Positions 37,370 through 48,411 of a stretch of 64,000 bases of DNA are shown here, piece by piece. The first letter of the stretch is position 1. Each line of letters begins with the position of its first letter. Position numbers and translations under genes: made by a program. Below the pieces are notes generated by a model. It saw only the letters and a list, made by a program, of their open reading frames with translations. It ran no database searches and had not been told where the DNA came from. Source of the stretch: Dehalococcoidia bacterium (GTDB lineage Bacteria > Chloroflexota > Dehalococcoidia > Tepidiformales > Tepidiformaceae); contig PQAO01000027.1 in NCBI GenBank assembly GCA_003104995.1, forward strand, positions 1-64,000, given 5' to 3'.

Positions 37370-37547
37370 GGCACGCTCTCCGGCTGTGGTTGCGGGAAGT
37401 GTAGAACAGTAGCCGGGCCGGGGCCCGCAAGCGCCCCCGCCTCGTCCTCATGCGGTACTGCCGAAAGCGCGCCGTACTCCGTTCGTACGAGACGGACATC
37501 TACCTGCCGCCGCAAACCGACGCCGACTGAGGCTTCCGTTGGCTGAC

Positions 37548-38765
37548 TCAGAACCCGTTGGGGCAGTGGGGCGCGTACTCAGTACGGAAGAGGCCGTCGG
37601 CGGTGCGGAGGGCACGCTCATCGCGGGCCACGAGCAGGCCGGCCCGGCTGAAGTAGGTCGCGCTGCGGTGGCCTGCCAATAACGACGCCAGCACGTTGGG
37701 CGAGACGGTGATGTCCGCGGCACGATCGGTGCGCGAGACGTCCGCCGTCGGACCGTCCGTCTCCAGCAGATAGGAGCCATCGTTCCACGGGCACATCGCG
37801 TCTCCTTCGACGGCGATGGTCAGGTCGCCGCGCGAGCCGTACGGCCTCCGCATCAGGGTGCGTTCGGCGTCCACGACGCGCATCCAGATGGCGTCGCTTA
37901 CGCGCGCGCTGAGCATGCGCGGCTCGAGAAGGAGGCTCGGCGCGGGGTCGTCTTCCGGTGCGCCCTGCATCTCCACGCGCCGGACGAGGTCGTGACGGCG
38001 CAGGTATTCCCACAGGCCCCGGTAGGCTTCCGGATCGAGCGCGATGAAGTCCTGGACCGTGAGCACCTGGTCTGGGCCTGGTTCGGTCCCCGGCTTCTCC
38101 TCGGTGGTGTACACGACGTGACCACGCGGCTCGCCCGCGGCATCGCGGTAGACCGCGCAGTAGACGGGCGCGTCCTTCTTGCGGGGACGGAGGGTGCTCG
38201 CCTGCCACAAGGCGGTTGAGCGGTGGAGGCAGAGGTTTCGTGGGGTCGCCCACTGGATGTAGACCTGCTTGAGGGTCGGCAGGGCGTCCTCAGCGCTTGC
38301 CAGGAGCTCGACCCGCCCGGGAACGGTTGCATCATCTCGGAAGGCCGCGAAGCGCGGGTCAAAGGAGTACTGCATTTGCGTAGAAGCCAAACCGTAGCCG
38401 AAGCGCTGGTAGATGGCGCCCATGCTTGCCCAGAGGATTCCCAGCGGCTGCTCGCGCTCGCGCATTGTCAGCAGCGCCTGCGACATGATGGCGCGCAACA
38501 GCCCCTGGCGCCGATGCCCCGGGAGCGTCCCGACGGCCGTCACTCCTCCGGCCGGTACCGGCGAGCCGTTCAGCCGCATCGTGAACGGAAAGGCACCGAG
38601 GGTGGCGGCCATCGTGCCGTCGACCCAGCCGCAGGTGGTCCATTCCGGGAGCGTGTTCGCCACCTCGTCGTCAACGCCCTCGGTCGAAGCAAAGACATAA
38701 CTAACGATCTGCCGGTACTGCTGCATCTCCTCCGCGTCGCGACAGGAGCGAATCTCGATCGACAT
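37548..38765 (-). CDS. Eis-like GNAT N-acetyltransferase
   Basis: 405 residues from the ATG at 38765 (GGAG eight bases upstream). The N-terminal GNAT domain has the acetyl-CoA loop (TLPGHRRQGLLRAIM); a second GNAT-like half and a C-terminal sterol-carrier-like domain (residues about 300-405) follow. This three-part layout and the length match the Eis family (mycobacterial aminoglycoside and protein acetyltransferases). A long upstream frame to 38900 is rejected because it overlaps the metallo-hydrolase tail. Confidence 0.83.
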   Translation of the reverse strand: MSIEIRSCRDAEEMQQYRQIVSYVFASTEGVDDEVANTLPEWTTCGWVDGTMAATLGAFPFTMRLNGSPVPAGGVTAVGTLPGHRRQGLLRAIMSQALLTMREREQPLGILWASMGAIYQRFGYGLASTQMQYSFDPRFAAFRDDATVPGRVELLASAEDALPTLKQVYIQWATPRNLCLHRSTALWQASTLRPRKKDAPVYCAVYRDAAGEPRGHVVYTTEEKPGTEPGPDQVLTVQDFIALDPEAYRGLWEYLRRHDLVRRVEMQGAPEDDPAPSLLLEPRMLSARVSDAIWMRVVDAERTLMRRPYGSRGDLTIAVEGDAMCPWNDGSYLLETDGPTADVSRTDRAADITVSPNVLASLLAGHRSATYFSRAGLLVARDERALRTADGLFRTEYAPHCPNGF

Positions 38766-38823
38766 GTGCCATCTCCGGTGAGTAGAGGAGCGAGTATACG
38801 TCGCTGGCCGGATGGACGATGCC

Positions 38824-39649
38824 CTATAACGCCTGGAACACCCGCTTGCCGCCGAGCCGGACCAGCCGCCCCAGGCCCGGATGCTCCCAGTGGCCCGCAA
38901 GCCAGGTGCGCTGCTGCCCAGTTGAACAGCCTGTCGCGGGTTTTGGCCGACTGCACGGGGTCGATGTCGAAGGCGGGCGACCAGTCCGGGTGGAGGAGTT
39001 GCGCGGGATGATGCGAGGCGTCGCCGATGATCACCGCCCGTTCGCCGGCCGACATGATCCCGACGGCAACGTGGCCGGGCGTGTGGCCGGGAGTCGGCAC
39101 GCAGGTCAGGTGCTCGTCGATGGCGTGTTCGCCGCCGATGAACTCGATGCGGCCGCTATCGCGCAGAGGCTCGACGCACTCAACAAGGTAGGCGTTTCCC
39201 GGTGCGGCAAGGCGCTCAGGGGTCATCCAGTAGTCCCACTCCGCCTTCTGTACGAAGAACCGGGCGTTGGGGAAGAACACCTCTCTCGTGCCATCGTCCC
39301 GGTCGAAGGTGTTCCAGCCGACATGGTCGATGTGGAGGTGGGTGTTCACCACGGCGTCGATATCCGCGGGGGTCAGCCCTGCATCGCGGAGTGCGAGGTC
39401 GAGGTTCCCGCTCGGGAAGCCGGGCCGTTTTCGCGGCCCCAGCCCTGTATCGACCAGGTAGTTCTTTCCGTTGGAGCGGACGAGGTAGCAGGTCACGGCC
39501 ATCTGCATGAGGCCGCGCTCGTCCGCGAGGTGTCCGAACTCGGACAGGAACGCGTCGGCGTGCTGCGGCATGAACTGGCGCGGGTCCATGAGGATTGGCG
39601 CGTCGTAAAGCGCGGTGACCTCGACGTTCCCGATGGCGACGTTGTGCAT
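38824..39649 (-). pseudogene. MBL-fold metallo-hydrolase, frameshifted near its C-terminus
   Basis: From the ATG at 39649 (GGAGGG six bases before; ATG 39655 is too close to it) the frame encodes a metallo-beta-lactamase fold hydrolase: VDTGLGPRKRPG, zinc motif NTHLHIDHVG, TPGHTPGH and IGDASHH, as in quorum-quenching-type lactonases. At about 38900-38917 the frame is lost: after RLFNWAA the natural end is read in another frame as WLAGHWEHPGLGRLVRLGGKR followed by VFQAL and TAG at 38824. One-base loss or gain in GCAGCAGCGC would explain it. Either a recent inactivation or a sequencing error. Confidence 0.8.
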
Positions 39650-39712
39650 GGGCATCCCTCCAGGGGGCGGATTCTACGCAGGCGCCGCTCCGGTGTCGTT
39701 TGGTTGGCGCGG

Positions 39713-39718
39713 TATGCT
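39713..39718 (+). promoter_or_regulatory. -10 element of a leaderless promoter (kinase-like gene)
   Basis: TATGCT, then TGGGGC, then the ATG at 39725. No -35 or Shine-Dalgarno site is clear. Confidence 0.5.
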
Positions 39719-39724
39719 TGGGGC

Positions 39725-40297
39725 ATGCGGCTGGTTGTCATCATCGGAGCGCCGGCGGTTGGGAAGGCCACGGTCGGCAAGGCGCTCGCCGAGCGCTATG
39801 GGTTCCGGCTGTTCCACAACCACGTGTCGCTGGACGCAGTAGCGGCGGTCTTCGATTGGGGCACACCGTCATTTCAACGCCTGGTCGATGAATTCAGGCG
39901 GCGGGTGGTCGAGGAAGCGGCGGCGAGCGGTGTGGACCTGGTTTTCACCTACGTTTGGGCGTTTAGCGAGCCGGACGACGGAGCGCCAATTCGCCGGTAC
40001 CGGGAGACGGTGTTGAGGGCCGGGGGCGAGGTGTACTTCGTTGAACTGGTGGCGCCGCTCGAAGTGCGGGCGGAGCGAAACGGCCTGGCTTCGCGGCGCG
40101 CCATGAAGGCCCGGAGCGACGAGGCCAGCACACCCGCGTGGCTCCGCGAAATCGATGCGAAGTACAGCTTCGAATCTGGCGGCGCCTTGCCGTTCCCCGA
40201 CCCGTACCTGTGCATCGACACCACCAGCGTGGCGCCGAATGCCGCCGCGGACGCCATCGCCCGCGCATTCGGGTTCGAGCCGGTGGCGTTGGCGTAG
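39725..40297 (+). CDS. P-loop kinase-like protein (AAA/shikimate kinase-like)
   Basis: 190 residues. Walker A is GAPAVGKATVGKAL (8-21), followed by FRLFHNHVSLDAV and a Walker B-like hydrophobic strand (VDLVFTYVWA). The fold resembles shikimate, gluconate or adenylylsulfate kinases and zeta-toxin-type kinases. The substrate is unknown. It stands alone between convergent or divergent neighbours and has no antitoxin-like partner. Confidence 0.75.
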   Translation: MRLVVIIGAPAVGKATVGKALAERYGFRLFHNHVSLDAVAAVFDWGTPSFQRLVDEFRRRVVEEAAASGVDLVFTYVWAFSEPDDGAPIRRYRETVLRAGGEVYFVELVAPLEVRAERNGLASRRAMKARSDEASTPAWLREIDAKYSFESGGALPFPDPYLCIDTTSVAPNAAADAIARAFGFEPVALA

Positions 40298-40299
40298 TC

Positions 40300-41532
40300 C
40301 TACTTGGCGGTGGAGCGGGCGGCGACTTCGGCCATCGCTTCGCCGAGTCGATGGATACCTTCCTCGATCTCTTCCATAGCGACATAACTGAAGGCCAGCC
40401 GCAGGTGATTGGTCGCCTGTCCATCGGCGAAGAACTGCGGCCCCTGGCCGACGATGACCCCCCGCTCGTTGGCCGCGAGCTGCACATCGCGGGAGCTCAT
40501 TCCAGGGCGAAGCTGGAGCCAGAGGAAGAAGCCGCCGAGCGGCCGCACGTACGTGGTGTAGTCGGCGCAATACCGGACCAGGGCATCTTCCACGCGTTCG
40601 AGCTTGCGCAAGTAGGTGCGCCGGAGGCCCTCGATGTGCCGGTCGAGATCGCCGTTGCGGATCATCTCGGCGATGACGCGTCCGAGGAACGGGCTGCTGC
40701 CCATGTCGTAGCGCAGCGCGGCGATGCGGGAGACGAGCACCGGCGGGCCCATGATCCAGCCCATGCGGAGGCCCGTAGCGATGATTTTGGAGAAGCTGGA
40801 CACCTTGATGCCGTGGTCGGCGTTGCTCATGGCGAACAGGGACGGAGGCGGGGGCGTCTCGAACCAGAGTTCACCGTAGGCGTCGTCTTCGAGGACGAAC
40901 GTCTGGTACTTCCGCGCGAGTTCAAGCAGTTCGTGGCGGCGTTCGAGCGAGAGCGTGCAGCCTGCCGGGTTCTGGTGGGTGGGGATGCAGTAGATGAACT
41001 TGGCGCGCTTCCCCTGGTCGGCGAGGTTCTGGAGTTCGGCGGCCAGGACTTCGGTGCGCATGCCGTGCTCGTCCATCGGAATCGCCACCTGGTGCGCGCC
41101 GAAGGAGCGGATGGTGCGCATGCTGCCGGGGAAGTTCGGGCTTTCGACCATGACGTAGTCGCCAGCGTCGAGCAGGGTTTCGCAGACCATGCCAATGGCA
41201 TGTGCCGATCCGCTCGCGATGATGACGTTGTCGCGCGTCACTGGAATGCCTTCGATGCGTGTTGAACGTTCAGCGATGGCGTCGCGGAGCGGCGCCGGGC
41301 CGTAGGTCCCGCCGTACTCCAGCGCTTCCTTCTGTTCGCGGTCGATGACCGTGCGGGCAGCGCGGAGAAGTTGTTCGCCGGGCAACGAGGGGATGTCGGG
41401 AAGACCACCGGCGAAGGAGATGAGTTGGCGCGGATCGGGCGTCGCCGCTGCCCAGACGGCCGGCCCAAGGATCTTCGAGCGGGCGCTGACCATCTCTTCG
41501 AGGGTTTCCGGTGTCCAGTAGGACTCTGTCAT
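40300..41532 (-). CDS. PLP-dependent aminotransferase, class I/II
   Basis: 410 residues from the ATG at 41532. The fold-type I features are SGSAHAIGMVCETLL, the NPAGCTLSLERR element, EDDAYGELWF and the PLP lysine in SSFSKIIATGLRMGW. It resembles 2-aminoadipate aminotransferase (LysN) and related broad-range enzymes. A TATACT -10 lies at 41562-41567, about 30 bases before the ATG. No lysine or aromatic pathway gene is adjacent to define the substrate. Confidence 0.85.
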   Translation of the reverse strand: MTESYWTPETLEEMVSARSKILGPAVWAAATPDPRQLISFAGGLPDIPSLPGEQLLRAARTVIDREQKEALEYGGTYGPAPLRDAIAERSTRIEGIPVTRDNVIIASGSAHAIGMVCETLLDAGDYVMVESPNFPGSMRTIRSFGAHQVAIPMDEHGMRTEVLAAELQNLADQGKRAKFIYCIPTHQNPAGCTLSLERRHELLELARKYQTFVLEDDAYGELWFETPPPPSLFAMSNADHGIKVSSFSKIIATGLRMGWIMGPPVLVSRIAALRYDMGSSPFLGRVIAEMIRNGDLDRHIEGLRRTYLRKLERVEDALVRYCADYTTYVRPLGGFFLWLQLRPGMSSRDVQLAANERGVIVGQGPQFFADGQATNHLRLAFSYVAMEEIEEGIHRLGEAMAEVAARSTAK

Positions 41533-41647
41533 CGCGTGCCTGCCGGTGAGAAGCTGGGGCCAGTATACGCGCCGGGTGGGAATGGATAGGGACCGGTCAT
41601 GGGCGGGAATTCGGAACACGCGGGGTCGACGGACCGGTTGACAGCGC

Positions 41648-41656
41648 TGCTATACT
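41648..41656 (+). promoter_or_regulatory. Extended -10 promoter of gltB
   Basis: TGCTATACT is an extended -10 (TG-N-TATACT). Transcription would start near 41663, leaving a leader of about 130 bases with two short GC hairpins (GGCGG-N5-CCGCC at 41709-41723 and GGCCCC/GGGGCC at 41724-41738) before gltB. The same TGCTATACT precedes the tmRNA gene. Confidence 0.6.
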
Positions 41657-41792
41657 GCAAACTCACCTAACTGTTCGCCTGACTTTGCGAATGTTTTCAC
41701 AATCGTGGGCGGCGAAACCGCCGGCCCCGCGGGGGCCATGGCATTCGCGAAACGGGGGGTGTTTGACACTGCAATTTGGGGGGAAGAGGACG

Positions 41793-44700
41793 TTGAGCCA
41801 GCCAGGAAAGCCGTCCGCTCAAGGGCTATACCGCCCGGAGTTCGAGCGCGACAGTTGCGGCGTGGGGTTCGTTGTCCACCTGAAGGGCCACCGCTCTCAC
41901 CAGGTGGTTGAGGACGGCCTGACGGCGCTGGAGAACCTGTACCACCGGGGCGCATCGGGCAGCGAGCCAAACACAGGAGACGGAGCGGGCATCCTCCTGC
42001 AGATGCCGCATGAGTTTCTGCGGCGCGAGTGTGCCCAGCTTGGGATCAAGCTGCCAGAGGCCGGCCACTACGGGGCCGGCCTCTTCTTCTCCTCGCGTGG
42101 CGAGCGCGACCGGAACCAGGCCATGGCACTGTTCACGGCGATCGTCGAAGAAGAGGGCCAGCACCTCCTGGGCTGGCGGGAAGTCCCGACCAACAACGCA
42201 ATGCTTGGCGCGACCGCCCTCGCGGCCGAGCCAGCCGTCTACCAGGTCTTCATCGGCCGCGGTTCGCGGGTCGGAAGCGACGACGACTTCGAGCGCAAGC
42301 TGTATGTGATCCGCAAGCGGTTTGAGAAGGCTCTTGATCGCTGGGGCATTCGCGATGCCGAGTGGTTCTACTTCTCGAGCCTTTCGTGCCGGACGCTGGT
42401 GTACAAGGGCATGCTGACGGCGATGCAGCTGCGCGGATACTTCCCCGACCTGAGCAGCCGCCACATGATCAGCGCGCTGGCGATGTTCCATTCGCGCTTC
42501 AGCACGAACACGTTCCCGAGCTGGGAGCTGGCCCACCCCTACCGGATGATCGCGCACAACGGCGAGATCAATACGCTCCGCGGGAACCGCAACTGGATGG
42601 CCGCCCGCGAGGCGCTCTTCGCATCCCCGTTGTTCGACGACATCCACAAGATCCTGCCGGTGATCAACGAGCACGGCAGCGATACCGCCAGCCTCGACGA
42701 GGCGCTCGAGCTGCTGGTCCTCGCGGGCCGCCCGCTCTCTCACGCGATGATGATGCTCATCCCCGAGGCATGGCAGGCGCACGAGTCGATGCCTCCGGAG
42801 AAGCGCGCATTCTACGAGTACCACAGCTGCCTGATGGAACCCTGGGACGGCCCGGCTTCGGTTGCCTTCACCGATGGCACGAACATCGGGGCGGTCCTCG
42901 ACCGTAATGGGCTGCGCCCTTCGCGCTACTACGTAACAAAGGACGACCTGGTCGTGATGGCGTCCGAGGTCGGTGTACTTCCCATTGAGCCGGAGCGTGT
43001 CCTGCACAAGGGGCGGCTCCAACCGGGCAAGATGTTCCTGGTGAGCCTCGAAGAAGGCCGCATCATCGACGACACCGAACTCAAGATGAGGCTCGCCACC
43101 GAGCATCCATACGAGCAGTGGCTTCAAGCGAACCTGCTCCCCATTGACGATATCCCGGAGGTGGAAGCCCCGCAGCCACCTGCGCCAGAGGTACTGCTCC
43201 AGCAGCAAATGGCCTTTGGGTACACCATCGAAGATCTGAAGTACATCCTCGGTCCGATGGGCCAAAACGGTGAGGAAGCCATCGGCTCGATGGGCACCGA
43301 CACGCCCCTGGCCGTGCTCTCGATCCGCGCGCAGCCGCTGTACAACTATTTCCAGCAGCTGTTTGCCCAGGTGACGAACCCGCCGCTCGATGCCATCCGC
43401 GAAGAGCTCGTGACCTCGGTGAAGACGGTCATCGGGCCGGAAGGGAACCTCCTGCATCCGACCCCCGAGAGCTCGCACCTGGTCAGTCTGGACAACCCGT
43501 TCATCGACAACGAGCAACTGGCGAAGCTGAAGTCACTCAAGGAGCATGCCCTCGGGGCGACTGTTCTCCCGATGCTGTTCCCGGCAAAAGCCGGCCCAGC
43601 GGGACTTGCGCCTGCTTTGGATGAGATCTTCGCGCAGGCCGACGAGGCGATCGCCGACGGCGCCAAGATCCTCATCCTCTCGGACCGCGGCGTGGACGCC
43701 GAACATGCGCCGATTCCCTCCCTGCTGGCGGTCGCAGGCCTCCACAACCACCTGGTCCGCACAAAGAAGCGCACACAGGTCGGGCTGGTGGTCGAAACCG
43801 GCGAGGCGCGGGAGGTCCACCACTTCGCGCTGCTGATCGGCTACGGGGCGGGCGCCGTGAACCCCTACCTCGCGCTCGACTCCCTCGACCAGGTCCAGAG
43901 GGATGGGTATATCAATCCCGAGCTGAGCGTCGACGACCTCCACCATCACTACCTGAAGGCCATCAAGAAAGGCGTGGTGAAGGTGATGTCGAAGATGGGC
44001 ATCTCCACCATCCATAGCTACAGGGGCGCGCAGATCTTCGAGGCCATCGGCCTCGCCGAGGAGTTCATCGACCGGTACTTCACCAAGACCGTGTCACGCA
44101 TCGGCGGCGTCGGCGTCGACGAGATCGCGGTGGAGGCGCTCTCGCATCACCAGCGGGCCTTCCCGTCGCGTGATGGAGGCCTGCGCGAGCTCCAGTGGGG
44201 CGGGCAGTACCAATGGCGCCGCGACGGAGAGCACCACCTCTTCAACCCGGATACGGTCTTCAAGCTCCAGCATGCGACCCGGACCGGGCAATTCAAGATC
44301 TTCCGCGAATACACCGGGCTCGTTGATGAGCAGAGCGAGCGGATGGCGACGCTCCGCGGATTGTTCGAACTCAAGTCCGACAGACCGCCGGTTCCCATCG
44401 AGGAAGTCGAGGCGGCCGAGAACCTATTCCGGCGGTTCGCGACCGGCGCCATGTCCTATGGCTCGATCAGCGCCGAGGCTCATGAGACGCTCGCCATCGC
44501 CATGAACCGCATCGGCGGGCGCAGCAACACCGGCGAAGGCGGAGAGGACCGCAGGCGGTTCGTCCCCGACGAAAACGGCGACCTGCGCCGCAGTTCGATC
44601 AAGCAGGTCGCCTCCGGCCGGTTCGGTGTAACCAGCGAGTACCTCGTGAACGCGGACGAGTTGCAGATCAAGATGGCCCAGGGCGCGAAGCCCGGCGAGG

Positions 44701-46355
44701 GCGGCCAGCTTCCCGGTGCGAAGGTCTATCCCTGGATTGCCGAGGTTCGGCATGCGACGCCCGGGGTTGGCCTCATCAGCCCGCCGCCGCACCACGACAT
44801 CTACTCGATCGAAGACCTTGCCCAGCTGATCCACGACCTGAAGAACTCCAACCCGCGGGCCCGCATCAGCGTGAAGCTTGTCGCGGAGATGGGCGTCGGG
44901 ACGGTGGCAGCGGGCGTGGCGAAGGCCAAGTCCGATGTCGTACTCATCAGTGGTTTCGACGGCGGGACGGGTGCGAGCCCCCTGACGTCACTCAAGCACG
45001 CAGGTATCCCGTGGGAACTCGGCCTGGCCGAAACGCAGCAAACGCTCGTGATGAACAAACTGCGCGACCGGATCATCGTCCAGGTTGACGGCCAGATGAA
45101 AACCGGCCGCGATGTGATCATCGGGGCGCTCCTGGGGGCGGAGGAATTCGGGTTCGCAACGGCGCCGCTGGTCGTGATGGGCTGCATCATGATGCGCGTC
45201 TGCCACCTGGATACCTGTCCCGTCGGCATAGCCACCCAGAACCCGGAATTGCGGGCCAGGTTCGCCGGCAAGGCTGAGCACGTGGTGAACTTCTTCCGCT
45301 TCATCGCGGAGGAGGTGCGCGAGTACATGGCCCAGCTCGGCTTCCGGACGATCGAGGAGATGATCGGCCGGAGCGACCTGCTGGACGTGCGTCGTGCCGT
45401 GAACCATTGGAAAGCCCAGGGACTCGACCTCTCGGCAATCCTCTACCGGCCAGAGGTGGGGCCCGAGGTTGCGACGCGGCGTGTGGCGGACCAGGACCAT
45501 GGGCTGGAGCGAGCGCTGGATAACGAACTGCTGCGGCTGTGCACGCCCGCCCTGGAACGCGGCGAGAAGGTCACGCTCGACCTCCCTATCCGCAACGTGA
45601 ACCGGACCGTGGGCACGATGCTCGGCAGCGAGCTGACCCGGCGGTATGGCGGAAGCGGACTGCCCGACGGCACGATCGACATCCAGTTCCATGGTTCGGC
45701 CGGACAAAGCTTCGGCGCGTTCGTCCCGAGCGGGATAACGCTTCGCCTGGAAGGTGATACCAACGACTACGTCGGAAAGGGTCTTTCCGGAGGCAAGATC
45801 GTCGTCTACCCGTCCACAGTCGGCGGGTTCGTACCAGAGGAGAACATCGTTATCGGCAACGTGGCGCTCTACGGCGCGACCAGCGGCGCGGCGTTCTTCC
45901 GCGGGATTGCGGGCGAGCGCTTCATGGTTCGCAACAGCGGGGCTGTCGGCGTGGTCGAAGGGACCGGGGACCATGGCTGCGAGTACATGACGGGTGGCCG
46001 CGCGGTCATCATCGGGAAGACCGGCCGGAACTTCGGCGCCGGCATGAGCGGCGGCATCGCCTACGTGCTGGACGAGGACGGCGACTTTGCGAGCCGCTGC
46101 AACCTGGAGATGGTCGGGCTGGAGCCGCTGGATGAGCATGAGGACCTGGACCTGGTGAAGGGCCTGCTGGAGCGGCACCAGGAGTACACGGCCAGCACTG
46201 TGGCCGCGCGAGTCCTGAAGGACTGGCCCGAAATGGCAACGAAGTTCGTGAAGGTGATGCCGAAAGAGTACCGGCGTGTGCTCGAGGAGCGGCGGCGCGA
46301 GACCGAGCGACTGGCCGCCATGCCTGCCCCGGCGGCGGAGGTGATCCGTGGCTAA
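41793..46355 (+). CDS. gltB: Glutamate synthase, large subunit
   Basis: 1520 residues from a TTG at 41793 with AGAGGA upstream; ATG at 41691 is an alternative but gives an atypical N-terminus. The glutaminase domain starts at C22 (RDSCGVGF), which becomes the N-terminal nucleophile after propeptide removal. The central domain, the FMN-binding synthase domain ([32 protein letters not shown]), the 3Fe-4S cysteines ([15 protein letters not shown]) and the C-terminal GXGXG beta-helix follow in order. It turns glutamine and 2-oxoglutarate into two glutamates, partnered by gltD. Confidence 0.93.
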   Translation: MSQPGKPSAQGLYRPEFERDSCGVGFVVHLKGHRSHQVVEDGLTALENLYHRGASGSEPNTGDGAGILLQMPHEFLRRECAQLGIKLPEAGHYGAGLFFSSRGERDRNQAMALFTAIVEEEGQHLLGWREVPTNNAMLGATALAAEPAVYQVFIGRGSRVGSDDDFERKLYVIRKRFEKALDRWGIRDAEWFYFSSLSCRTLVYKGMLTAMQLRGYFPDLSSRHMISALAMFHSRFSTNTFPSWELAHPYRMIAHNGEINTLRGNRNWMAAREALFASPLFDDIHKILPVINEHGSDTASLDEALELLVLAGRPLSHAMMMLIPEAWQAHESMPPEKRAFYEYHSCLMEPWDGPASVAFTDGTNIGAVLDRNGLRPSRYYVTKDDLVVMASEVGVLPIEPERVLHKGRLQPGKMFLVSLEEGRIIDDTELKMRLATEHPYEQWLQANLLPIDDIPEVEAPQPPAPEVLLQQQMAFGYTIEDLKYILGPMGQNGEEAIGSMGTDTPLAVLSIRAQPLYNYFQQLFAQVTNPPLDAIREELVTSVKTVIGPEGNLLHPTPESSHLVSLDNPFIDNEQLAKLKSLKEHALGATVLPMLFPAKAGPAGLAPALDEIFAQADEAIADGAKILILSDRGVDAEHAPIPSLLAVAGLHNHLVRTKKRTQVGLVVETGEAREVHHFALLIGYGAGAVNPYLALDSLDQVQRDGYINPELSVDDLHHHYLKAIKKGVVKVMSKMGISTIHSYRGAQIFEAIGLAEEFIDRYFTKTVSRIGGVGVDEIAVEALSHHQRAFPSRDGGLRELQWGGQYQWRRDGEHHLFNPDTVFKLQHATRTGQFKIFREYTGLVDEQSERMATLRGLFELKSDRPPVPIEEVEAAENLFRRFATGAMSYGSISAEAHETLAIAMNRIGGRSNTGEGGEDRRRFVPDENGDLRRSSIKQVASGRFGVTSEYLVNADELQIKMAQGAKPGEGGQLPGAKVYPWIAEVRHATPGVGLISPPPHHDIYSIEDLAQLIHDLKNSNPRARISVKLVAEMGVGTVAAGVAKAKSDVVLISGFDGGTGASPLTSLKHAGIPWELGLAETQQTLVMNKLRDRIIVQVDGQMKTGRDVIIGALLGAEEFGFATAPLVVMGCIMMRVCHLDTCPVGIATQNPELRARFAGKAEHVVNFFRFIAEEVREYMAQLGFRTIEEMIGRSDLLDVRRAVNHWKAQGLDLSAILYRPEVGPEVATRRVADQDHGLERALDNELLRLCTPALERGEKVTLDLPIRNVNRTVGTMLGSELTRRYGGSGLPDGTIDIQFHGSAGQSFGAFVPSGITLRLEGDTNDYVGKGLSGGKIVVYPSTVGGFVPEENIVIGNVALYGATSGAAFFRGIAGERFMVRNSGAVGVVEGTGDHGCEYMTGGRAVIIGKTGRNFGAGMSGGIAYVLDEDGDFASRCNLEMVGLEPLDEHEDLDLVKGLLERHQEYTASTVAARVLKDWPEMATKFVKVMPKEYRRVLEERRRETERLAAMPAPAAEVIRG

Positions 46356-47787
46356 ACCCACAGGCTTCCTGGAGTTCGCGCGCAAATTGCCCACCCGTCG
46401 CCCGGTGGAGGAGCGCGTCCACGATTGGCTCGAGGTGTACGAGGACTTCCCGGTTGGCCACCTCAAGAACCAGGCGGCCCGCTGCATGGATTGCGGCATC
46501 CCGTTTTGCCACCAGGGTTGTCCCCTCGGCAACATCATTCCCGATTGGAACGACCTGGTGTACCGCGACAAGTGGCGTGACGCGATCGACCGGCTGCACG
46601 CGACCAACAACTTCCCGGAATTCACCGGGAGGTTGTGTCCGGCGCCGTGCGAGGCAGCCTGCGTGCTCGGGATCAACAACGATCCGGTCACGATCAAGCA
46701 GGTCGAGCTGACGATCATCGAGCGCGCATGGTCCGAGGGCTGGATCGAGCCCGAGCCTGCGACGCTGAAGACGGGCAAGACCGTGGCCGTTATCGGATCG
46801 GGGCCGGCGGGCCTGGCGTGTGCCCAACAACTGGCCAGGGCCGGCCACTCGGTCACGGTGTTCGAGCGCGAGGACCGGATCGGAGGGCTCCTTCGTTACG
46901 GCATTCCGGACTTCAAGATGGAGAAGCGATTCATCGACCGGAGGCTTGCTCAGATGGAGGCGGAAGGCGTCGCCTTCCGGCCATCGACACACATCGGCGT
47001 GAATATCGATGTCCGCGAGCTGGTGACCCAGTTCGACGCGCTCTGCCTCACGGGCGGCGCCACGCAAGCACGTGACCTGGACGTACCGGGGCGACAACTC
47101 GCCGGCGTCCACTTCGCCATGGAATACCTGCCGATGCAGAACCGGCGGAACGCGGGCGACGAGATCCCCGAGGAACGATTCATCTCGGCAAGAGACAAGC
47201 GCGTCATCATCCTTGGCGGTGGCGACACCGGGGCGGACTGTCTGGGGACCGCGCTTCGCCAGGGTGCCCGGGAGGTGCTCCAGTACGAACTGTTGCCGAG
47301 ACCGCCGGCCTCGCGACCCGACGAGAACCCGTGGCCTACCTGGCCAAACATCTACCGGGTCTCCTCCGCCCACGAAGAAGGCGGAGTGCGCGACTACTCC
47401 ATCCTCACGAAGCACCTGGCCGGCCGCGATGGCACGCTCACGACCCTGCACGGTGTCCGCGTGGAGTTCGTCAACGAGGGCGGACGGCAGGTGATGAGGG
47501 AAGTGCCCGGCACGGAGTTCGAGGAGCCGGTAGACCTGCTGCTCCTCGCCATGGGTTTCCTTGGGCCGGAGAAGACCGGGATGATCGACCAGCTTGGATT
47601 GGACCTCACGGAGCGCGGGAACGTGAAGGCCGACGAGAACAAGATGACCTCGGTCCCCGGCGTGTTCACGGCCGGCGACATGACGCGTGGCCAGTCGCTG
47701 ATCGTCTGGGCGATTGCCGAAGGGCGCGCCGCTGCCCGGGGCATCGACGAGTACCTGATGGGGGAGACGCAGCTGCCGGGGAACTAG
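46348..47787 (+). CDS. gltD: Glutamate synthase, small subunit
   Basis: 479 residues, GTG start overlapping the gltB end by eight bases with an excellent GGAGGTGAT site. Two 4Fe-4S-type Cys clusters lie near the N-terminus ([17 protein letters not shown] and [12 protein letters not shown]). FAD ([16 protein letters not shown]) and NADPH ([13 protein letters not shown]) sites and GDMTRGQSL follow. It passes electrons from NADPH to the large subunit. Ends four bases inside the convergent acetyltransferase gene. Confidence 0.94.
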   Translation: MAKPTGFLEFARKLPTRRPVEERVHDWLEVYEDFPVGHLKNQAARCMDCGIPFCHQGCPLGNIIPDWNDLVYRDKWRDAIDRLHATNNFPEFTGRLCPAPCEAACVLGINNDPVTIKQVELTIIERAWSEGWIEPEPATLKTGKTVAVIGSGPAGLACAQQLARAGHSVTVFEREDRIGGLLRYGIPDFKMEKRFIDRRLAQMEAEGVAFRPSTHIGVNIDVRELVTQFDALCLTGGATQARDLDVPGRQLAGVHFAMEYLPMQNRRNAGDEIPEERFISARDKRVIILGGGDTGADCLGTALRQGAREVLQYELLPRPPASRPDENPWPTWPNIYRVSSAHEEGGVRDYSILTKHLAGRDGTLTTLHGVRVEFVNEGGRQVMREVPGTEFEEPVDLLLLAMGFLGPEKTGMIDQLGLDLTERGNVKADENKMTSVPGVFTAGDMTRGQSLIVWAIAEGRAAARGIDEYLMGETQLPGN

Positions 47788-48374
47788 CCCTCACCGGAGC
47801 CGGGTGACCTGCGCGCCGGGCCGAGCGGCGACTCGTGCGGGATGATGCGGGCCGGCACGCCGACCGCCGTACTGTTCGCGGGTACGTCGCTCAGCACGAC
47901 GGCGTTGGCGCCGATGCGGGCGTTGTCTCCGATGCTGATTTGCCCCAGGATCTTGGCCCCGGTGCCGACGAAGACGTTGCGGCCGATCTGTGGACCGGCC
48001 AGCGACGGGGCCGGGCCGCCGGTGTCCAGGCCGATGGTGACGAACGGCGCGACGTTGCAGTGCGGGCCGATCGTAGTGGTGCCATCGATGATCACCTGGC
48101 CGTGGTTCACGAGCAGCCCCGGTCCAATCGTGACGGAGTCGCCGATTGAGACGCCGGCCAGGAGCATGGTCACGCGCCGGCAGAGGTTCGGGACAAGGGG
48201 TATCCGGAGCTGGCGCGTCCATGCTTGGAAGCGGTAGACCAGCACGACCTGGAGTTCGGCGGAGAGCAGGATGGACGCGATGCGCTCGGCGCGGAGCCCG
48301 AGGAGCGCCCGCACGCGCGGTACGCTGTGCCAGTTCACGCCGAGGTCGATGTCGCGGTTAACGTTCTCAAACAC
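47784..48374 (-). CDS. Serine acetyltransferase-like hexapeptide-repeat protein
   Basis: 196 residues, GTG start. The C-terminal half is a left-handed beta helix of hexapeptide repeats (VTIGPGLLVNHGQVII, IGRNVFVGTGAKILG, IGDNARIGANAVVLS) ending in the VPANSTAVGVPARI turn, as in CysE and related O-acetyltransferases. The N-terminal helical half is shorter than in E. coli CysE and no cysK is adjacent, so transfer to another acceptor, for example in polysaccharide synthesis, is possible. Confidence 0.78.
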   Translation of the reverse strand: MFENVNRDIDLGVNWHSVPRVRALLGLRAERIASILLSAELQVVLVYRFQAWTRQLRIPLVPNLCRRVTMLLAGVSIGDSVTIGPGLLVNHGQVIIDGTTTIGPHCNVAPFVTIGLDTGGPAPSLAGPQIGRNVFVGTGAKILGQISIGDNARIGANAVVLSDVPANSTAVGVPARIIPHESPLGPARRSPGSGEG

Positions 48375-48380
48375 AGGCCG

Positions 48381-48409
48381 AAGCTAGGCGAGTGCCGGGA
48401 AACAGGCAA
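48381..48409 (-). promoter_or_regulatory. Leaderless promoter of the hexapeptide acetyltransferase gene
   Basis: On the minus strand TTGCCT (48409-48404), a 17-base spacer, TAGCTT (48386-48381), CGGCCT and then the GTG start. It is the best-formed of the leaderless promoters in the window, with both hexamers at standard spacing. Confidence 0.6.
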
Positions 48410-48411
48410 AC

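Noticed and set aside
37370..37547. Short peptide frame starting at 37450 (26 codons)
   Set aside because: No ribosome site, no family similarity and an upstream stop; probably chance.
41638..41656. TTGACA followed by TATACT before gltB as a -35/-10 pair
   Set aside because: The spacing is only seven bases; TATACT works better as an extended -10.
44988..46856. 622-residue minus-strand frame opposite gltB/gltD
   Set aside because: Antisense shadow without domain features.
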